Assembly: GCA_039029935.1 (NCBI GenBank)
Contig: JBCCFC010000458.1
Location: 1 to 9,510 of the forward strand
DNA from: G039029935 sp039029935
Lineage (GTDB): Bacteria > Chloroflexota > Anaerolineae > Caldilineales > Caldilineaceae
DNA: 9,510 bases
Reading direction: 5' to 3'
The notes beneath the pieces were generated by a model, which did no database searches, had not been told where the DNA came from, and saw only the letters and a program-made list of their open reading frames with translations. Position 1 is the stretch's first letter. The number at the start of each line of letters is the position of its first letter. The translations under genes and the position numbers were made by a program. Positions 5,026-9,510 of the stretch are shown piece by piece.

Positions 5026-7599
5026 ATGACTGTTCCATCATCATCACAATTTACGCCGATTGATTTAGAAAATAGATTTAATCAAAATCGAAGTATACTT
5101 CCAGACACATTGGTTGGCTTAGACACCCTCAACGATATTGTCTCCCTCTATGAGGCTCAGAGTCTGCACGGCATCCCCTTTGCACTTGGACAACAGGCCG
5201 CACCAAACGTGATTCTGCTAGATCAGGAGGCTATCGACGTCCCCTGTGTGGATGATGCTGGACAAGCGCACACCGCCACCTACATCGTGTTTTTACACGT
5301 TGTCGAAGACCGCATCACCAACTATCAGGATGGCTTTGCAGACTTTGCCGTTGATGGCAATGAACTGGGACAGCATGTCTCCGACTATACGCTGACCTAT
5401 GTGGATGGCTCTCAACACACCACACCCATTCGCCGCCGTTTTGCCATCCAACAGACACACATCCAATGGGGGGCCAGCGCATTTGAGGCTCTGCCCGCAC
5501 TCAAGCCTGATGTCTTCCCATCAGCGACCGAGGCCAACGCCCTAGAACGACTCACTTGGTATGACTATGGCAAGGGCGAAACGCGCCATCTCGCTGGTCG
5601 TGAACGAAGCAACCAGCAACTGTGGCTCTATGCCCTGCCCAATCCACATCCAGAGAAGCCGATTCAGTCGATTACCTGTACGCCCAAGGAGGAGCGGTCG
5701 GTGATTTATGGCATCTCGACGACGATGCTGGCTGATCATCCGCTGCGCCCCGGCACACGCAAGAAACTACAGTTGACGTTGCCGGAGGGGCTGGCACTCA
5801 ATGCTATCAAAGAACTGGAGCCACCCGACATTGACATTGATTTAGGGACGGTAATTTCAGCACGGGCCATGTTAGAGTATGATCGCAACCAATGGTTGGG
5901 GGATGTAACTACTGTACAGCCGACACAATCGACCAATCGTGTTGTGGTGGAATACGCAGCACATCCTGCCGCCAATCTCTATTTGAGTACAGGCGAAGTG
6001 TATGCGTTGAGTGAGCTATCAGGTGGCGATAGTGTTGCGGCGGTGGGGGAAGCCAATCGCCCAGTAACGATCAAAGTGGTAGAACAAGGTTCGACCACAC
6101 CCGTGCCTGTGCGTTTTCACATGCATGGCGAGGCGGGTGAATATCTGCCACCCAAGAATCAACACCGCCGTGTCAATCCCCATTGGTTTGAGGACAACTA
6201 TGGTGAGTTTGTCAACGGTCGCAACCACTACGCCTACATTCCCGGACACTGTGATATGGACCTGCCCTTGGGCAATGTCTATGTAGAAATCACACGCGGC
6301 TATGAGATTGAGCCGTTGCGTACGGTTGTGGAAATTACGCCAGAGACTGAGGAACTGACCTTTGAAATCAAGCGTGTGCTGGACTGGCGCGCACGGGGCT
6401 GGGTGACAGCGGATACGCATGTGCATTTCCTCAGCCCACAGACAGCATTACTCGAAGGCCAAGCGGAAGGGGTCAATGTCGTCAACCTGCTGGCAAGTCA
6501 ATGGGGTGAGATGTTTAGCAACGTCACTGATTTTGATGGTCGCACAACGCTGGGGGCCAAGGAGTTTGGGGGTGATGGCGAATTCTTGGTGCGTGTCGGC
6601 ACAGAAAACCGGATGCAGACGCTAGGGCATATCTCGCTGTTGGGCTATTCGGGCTATATGATCAACCCACTCTGTACAGGCGGCCCCTCCGAATCGGCAG
6701 TAGGCGATCCACAGGAGTTGAGCATGGCACAGTGGGCGCAGCGCTGTATCGACCAAGGCGGGCTGGTGGTGATGCCCCATGCACCTAATCCGCAATTGGA
6801 GCGCGCTGCCGACGCTGTATTGGGACTGATTAACGGCATGGAACTCATGACCTTTAACCCGCTCACAATGTCACAGATCAACCCATATGGGCTGGCTGAC
6901 TGGTATCGCTATCTCAATCTGGGCTATCACATCCCGCTGGTCGGTGGCTCTGACAAGATGGCCGCATCCATGCTACTCGGCGGTATCCGTACCTATGCCC
7001 ACATGGGCGACCTTGAATTCACCTATGAGAACTGGATGGCAGCAGTGCGCGCTGGCAATACCTTTGCAACCGTTGGTCCATTGGTTGATCTGGTCGTGGA
7101 AGGACAAAATCCTGGCAGCATAGTTGAACTGCCCGGCAATGGTGGCACAGTCAATGTCACGTGGAAAGTCGAATCTGCAGCTATGCCCATGACACAGGTC
7201 GAAATCATTGTCGGTGGGCTGGTGTATGAGCAGATTAACAGCGATGGCACATTATCGCTGACTGGCAGCACAGAAATCCGTATCGAACGCTCCACGTGGG
7301 TGGCGGTGCGTGTGCGTGGCTCCTACAAGAACAATCCAGAGGAGATCGCCGCCCATACCAGTGCTGTGCAGGTAGTCGTCGATAGCAAAGAACTCTTCTC
7401 CGAGCCGGATGCAGTAGCCGTGTTAGAGCAGATTGAAGGCTCAATCGCCTATGTAGATACATTGGCTCCCCGACCGGATGCCGTGCGTTTCAAGCAGATG
7501 CGGGCAACATTGGAGTCCGCGTATAATCGGCTCCATCAGCGGATGCATCAGCAGGGTGTGATGCATGGGCATTCGCCTGTGCATAGTCATGAAGGATAG
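5026..7599 (+). CDS. CehA/McbA-type PHP-domain metallohydrolase, large multidomain
   Basis: 857 aa, no signal peptide or membrane segment, so predicted cytoplasmic. Three parts are visible: an N-terminal beta-rich region (about 1-340) of unassigned fold; a carboxypeptidase-regulatory-like beta-sandwich (about 345-450); and a PHP metal-dependent hydrolase domain (about 455-690). Likely metal ligands: Asp463/His465/His467 in DTHVH, Glu527 and His535 in the ENRMQTLGH segment, His585 in VMPHAP, and Asp643 in GGSDK. The usual PHP 'TDH' motif is absent, replaced by VNVVNLLASQWG at about 483-494, and no His follows GSD, so the metal site is probably a family variant. A further beta-rich region (about 700-790) follows, and the C-terminus has six His in 19 residues (837-855). 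The substrate is unknown; CehA and McbA hydrolyse carbaryl, which need not apply here. I chose the ATG at 5026 because AAGGGAG sits 7 nt upstream; an in-frame ATG at 4966 is less well supported. Confidence 0.88.
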   Translation: MTVPSSSQFTPIDLENRFNQNRSILPDTLVGLDTLNDIVSLYEAQSLHGIPFALGQQAAPNVILLDQEAIDVPCVDDAGQAHTATYIVFLHVVEDRITNYQDGFADFAVDGNELGQHVSDYTLTYVDGSQHTTPIRRRFAIQQTHIQWGASAFEALPALKPDVFPSATEANALERLTWYDYGKGETRHLAGRERSNQQLWLYALPNPHPEKPIQSITCTPKEERSVIYGISTTMLADHPLRPGTRKKLQLTLPEGLALNAIKELEPPDIDIDLGTVISARAMLEYDRNQWLGDVTTVQPTQSTNRVVVEYAAHPAANLYLSTGEVYALSELSGGDSVAAVGEANRPVTIKVVEQGSTTPVPVRFHMHGEAGEYLPPKNQHRRVNPHWFEDNYGEFVNGRNHYAYIPGHCDMDLPLGNVYVEITRGYEIEPLRTVVEITPETEELTFEIKRVLDWRARGWVTADTHVHFLSPQTALLEGQAEGVNVVNLLASQWGEMFSNVTDFDGRTTLGAKEFGGDGEFLVRVGTENRMQTLGHISLLGYSGYMINPLCTGGPSESAVGDPQELSMAQWAQRCIDQGGLVVMPHAPNPQLERAADAVLGLINGMELMTFNPLTMSQINPYGLADWYRYLNLGYHIPLVGGSDKMAASMLLGGIRTYAHMGDLEFTYENWMAAVRAGNTFATVGPLVDLVVEGQNPGSIVELPGNGGTVNVTWKVESAAMPMTQVEIIVGGLVYEQINSDGTLSLTGSTEIRIERSTWVAVRVRGSYKNNPEEIAAHTSAVQVVVDSKELFSEPDAVAVLEQIEGSIAYVDTLAPRPDAVRFKQMRATLESAYNRLHQRMHQQGVMHGHSPVHSHEG

Positions 7600-7604
7600 G
7601 ACAA

Positions 7605-7780
7605 AGGTTGAAGGGTTGAAGGGTTGAAAGGTGGAAGGTGGAAGGGTTGAAAGGTTGAAAGGTTGAAAATAATGGCCTATTACCTTCAACTCTTCAACCC
7701 TTCAACTCTTCAACTCTTCAACCCTTCAACTTTTCAACTCTTCAACCCTTCAACTTTTCAACTCTTCAACTCTTCAACTA
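7605..7780. repeat. Inverted octad repeat array (island 4)
   Basis: The left arm (about 7605-7669) has about eight units of the AGGTTGAA/GGGTTGAA/AGGTGGAA type. The right arm (about 7684-7780) has about twelve units of the complementary CTTCAACC/CTTCAACT/TTTCAACT type. The loop is short (about 7670-7683). The units are the same as in the 1868-2025 array. It begins just after the PHP hydrolase stop codon (7597-7599), following GGACAAAGG (7599-7607), and ends 11 nt before the next ATG. As RNA it would be a very long hairpin and might end or stabilise the upstream transcript. Confidence 0.92.
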
Positions 7781-7784
7781 TAAT
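7779..7784 (+). promoter_or_regulatory. Candidate -10 element for leaderless transcription
   Basis: A perfect TATAAT lies at 7779-7784, with exactly 7 nt between it and the ATG at 7792. Transcription would therefore be expected to begin at or next to the start codon. The -35 region falls inside the octad array and has no good match. No Shine-Dalgarno sequence precedes the ATG, in keeping with a leaderless message. Confidence 0.4.
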
Positions 7785-7791
7785 CTTCCCT

Positions 7792-9510
7792 ATGAGTAAA
7801 AAGATTATCAACACTTTCCAGCAGCGTCGCCAACTCGCGCAGGAGATCGCTGCGATGGAAGCATCTACAACCGAAGCTGAACTGAGCAAGTTCGCGCGAA
7901 GCATTGTACATACCTATCCAGAGTCCTTGGTCATCAGTACTGTCATCAAGCACCTGGACACCACCAGTAGCCAATTACGTGGTGGGCTAGGACACATTGC
8001 CAACCTGCTACCCCAAGACGAAATTAAGGGCAAATTGCGTAGCGTGGTTGCCAATCGGAACAATTCGCCGCAAATCCGCGTCACTGGCGCATTAATTTTA
8101 GAGCGGTTTCTTGGCGAAAATTTGCCCCCAGCACTGGTTGCAGATTTAGACAACACCAGCGACGTGGCCTTTCAAAGTCTTTGTGAAGCATTGGAGGAAG
8201 CAAAGACCAATCGTCATATTTTGATCGAATATGTCACACAGATGCATGAGGCTGGCCCCAACATTGCCTATATGGTCCTCGATATGTTGCAGCGACTTCC
8301 AGTGCTTGAGCAACTGCCGTTATTAGAAGTATTGGCGCAAGATAATGATGAGCCGGTCGCGGATGCGGCGATGAATGCCTTGGTTACAATGGCAACGGCT
8401 GAAGCGAACTCTGATGAGGACGAAGAGATAACACAGCGTGGTGCAGAAGGGGCAAGAGCCTCGCTCCATATGCTGCGTTTTGCCTTACCTCCGGCCAAAG
8501 CACAGGTCGCCGAGCGGACATTACGTCGATTACAATTTCGGGGTAAGCGTCATACGCCTGCATCCCAAGATCATTGGTATGCATTGATGAGCCCCGCTGA
8601 TCCATCGGGGAGCCAGTCGATCTGGATACTCTACAATGCACCTGATAATACACCTAGAGATTCTTTCGACCCAATTTTGAACAGACAACGCCCAACTACG
8701 AATGTATTGCTAGGGTTCTTGGTCAATCACGGCAGGGGCATCATGCAGCTATTTGCAGACGAAACTGTTCCTGACATTCACTTCCCTGCATTTCCCGATA
8801 TTGGTCAAAAGACGACAATGAATCTAGATGGTCGTACCCCAACTGAACTGCTGCGGATTCCGCTTGATTATGCGCGATGGTTGCTCCAACGTGCATTACA
8901 TCTACACTGGGAACAGGCGAGCACACCACTGGTCCCAACGAATCATGCATCTGGCGAATCCACAAGTGAGCCAGCCGTGCTCCCACTCGATTACAAAGTG
9001 TACTGTGGTTTTTTGTGGCAATTTGACAAACCGACAATCGCACCTAACTTAAAAGAAGTATGGGCAGAGATGGAATCCAATCGTGTTGAAGAGGACCTTA
9101 AGGTTGCTGATGATTCAAATAAATCTGACGTTAGACATACGATCAGCCTACGCCAGCATCAAAAAAGCCGTACAGAACCGAATTCTGATAAGGCGAAAGT
9201 TGATGAAGAGGTGATTAACGTTGTAAACTTAGAGGAGATTGCAACAAATTTGCTACAACACCCAGCCATGTCAGAATGGGTATTTCAGTCTCCAGTTGAT
9301 GTAAAAACCTTAATCAAACAGGAATTTAATTCCATTTTTACACAGAATTCAGAAAATCGTAATGTTTCTAGTGTCTACCAATATATTAGCGAACCATATA
9401 CGACATTTGTGCAATGGATTTTAAACCAGATTGCCCAATCCAGCCAACCAGAACAGGCTTTACTCATCCATTCTCTTTCTTTGGGATTACGTGCCCAATC
9501 CGCGTGGTTG
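7792..9510 (+). CDS. Large uncharacterised protein, HEAT-like N-terminus (3' end beyond window)
   Basis: The frame from the ATG at 7792 stays open for 573 codons to the last base, so the gene is truncated only by the window edge. The N-terminal part (about 1-250) is almost entirely amphipathic helix with repeated patterns such as IRVTGALILERFL (95-107), IAYMVLDMLQRLP (158-170) and VADAAMNALVTMA (189-201), which resemble HEAT/ARM-type helical repeats. An acidic break (SDEDEE, 207-212) follows. The middle (about 260-415) looks like a mixed alpha/beta domain I cannot assign. About 430-475 is charged, polar and probably disordered, and helices resume after 478. There is no signal peptide or catalytic motif. 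Scaffold or protein-interaction roles would fit HEAT proteins, but no function is claimed. It lacks a ribosome site and is preceded by the octad array and TATAAT. Confidence 0.8.
   Translation, partial: MSKKIINTFQQRRQLAQEIAAMEASTTEAELSKFARSIVHTYPESLVISTVIKHLDTTSSQLRGGLGHIANLLPQDEIKGKLRSVVANRNNSPQIRVTGALILERFLGENLPPALVADLDNTSDVAFQSLCEALEEAKTNRHILIEYVTQMHEAGPNIAYMVLDMLQRLPVLEQLPLLEVLAQDNDEPVADAAMNALVTMATAEANSDEDEEITQRGAEGARASLHMLRFALPPAKAQVAERTLRRLQFRGKRHTPASQDHWYALMSPADPSGSQSIWILYNAPDNTPRDSFDPILNRQRPTTNVLLGFLVNHGRGIMQLFADETVPDIHFPAFPDIGQKTTMNLDGRTPTELLRIPLDYARWLLQRALHLHWEQASTPLVPTNHASGESTSEPAVLPLDYKVYCGFLWQFDKPTIAPNLKEVWAEMESNRVEEDLKVADDSNKSDVRHTISLRQHQKSRTEPNSDKAKVDEEVINVVNLEEIATNLLQHPAMSEWVFQSPVDVKTLIKQEFNSIFTQNSENRNVSSVYQYISEPYTTFVQWILNQIAQSSQPEQALLIHSLSLGLRAQSAWL

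Noticed and set aside
7605..7780. CRISPR-like array
   Set aside because: The units are 8 nt with no unique spacers and occur in both senses; this is a short tandem repeat array, not CRISPR.

Overview
This 9.5-kb chromosomal window looks like DNA from a filamentous or environmental bacterium, most likely Chloroflexota (Caldilineae/Anaerolineae-like). The assignment is an inference. It rests on the secreted DUF11-type protein with a short hydrophobic 'LFLPIIL' tail, the CehA/McbA-type hydrolase, and the gene junctions filled with short tandem repeats in inverted arrays. No rRNA, tRNA, CRISPR array, transposase, phage gene or toxin-antitoxin pair was seen.

Layout. Positions 1-286 carry a two-hairpin repeat and an AT-rich tandem-repeat island, with no gene. 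Then come two co-directional enzymes: type II thymidine kinase (287-865) and a class IV (HDAC11)-like deacetylase (939-1850), separated by an inverted heptad array. A second, octad array (1868-2025) and a leader with operator-like palindromes precede an orphan XRE-type regulator (2221-2646), which has its own intrinsic terminator. The convergent junction (2647-3064) holds an exact 83-bp tandem duplication of a two-hairpin element and a 20-bp perfect-stem terminator for the opposite strand. The minus-strand gene 3065-4561 encodes a secreted DUF11-type surface protein. A 464-bp divergent intergenic region with two imperfect inverted repeats and a sigma70-like promoter leads to a large CehA/McbA-type PHP metallohydrolase (5026-7599). 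A third long inverted octad array (7605-7780) separates this from an open reading frame that starts at 7792 and runs without a stop to the last base (at least 573 aa, helical/HEAT-like at its N-terminus).

How the genes relate. They do not form one pathway. Thymidine kinase is nucleotide salvage, the deacetylase probably removes acyl groups from lysine or polyamines, the XRE protein looks autoregulated, and the DUF11 protein and PHP enzyme are divergently transcribed and could share control. No convincing new multi-gene system is visible.

The most interesting material is non-coding. (i) A small repeat is built from two inverted copies of one 19-nt hairpin whose differences are all transitions, with both changed stem pairs compensatory; it occurs as a tandem pair and as a third, opposite-orientation copy at the window start. 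(ii) Inverted arrays of 7- or 8-nt repeats fill the junctions beside plus-strand genes. In one case the array ends exactly at the start codon. In another a perfect TATAAT lies 7 nt from a start codon, suggesting leaderless transcription.
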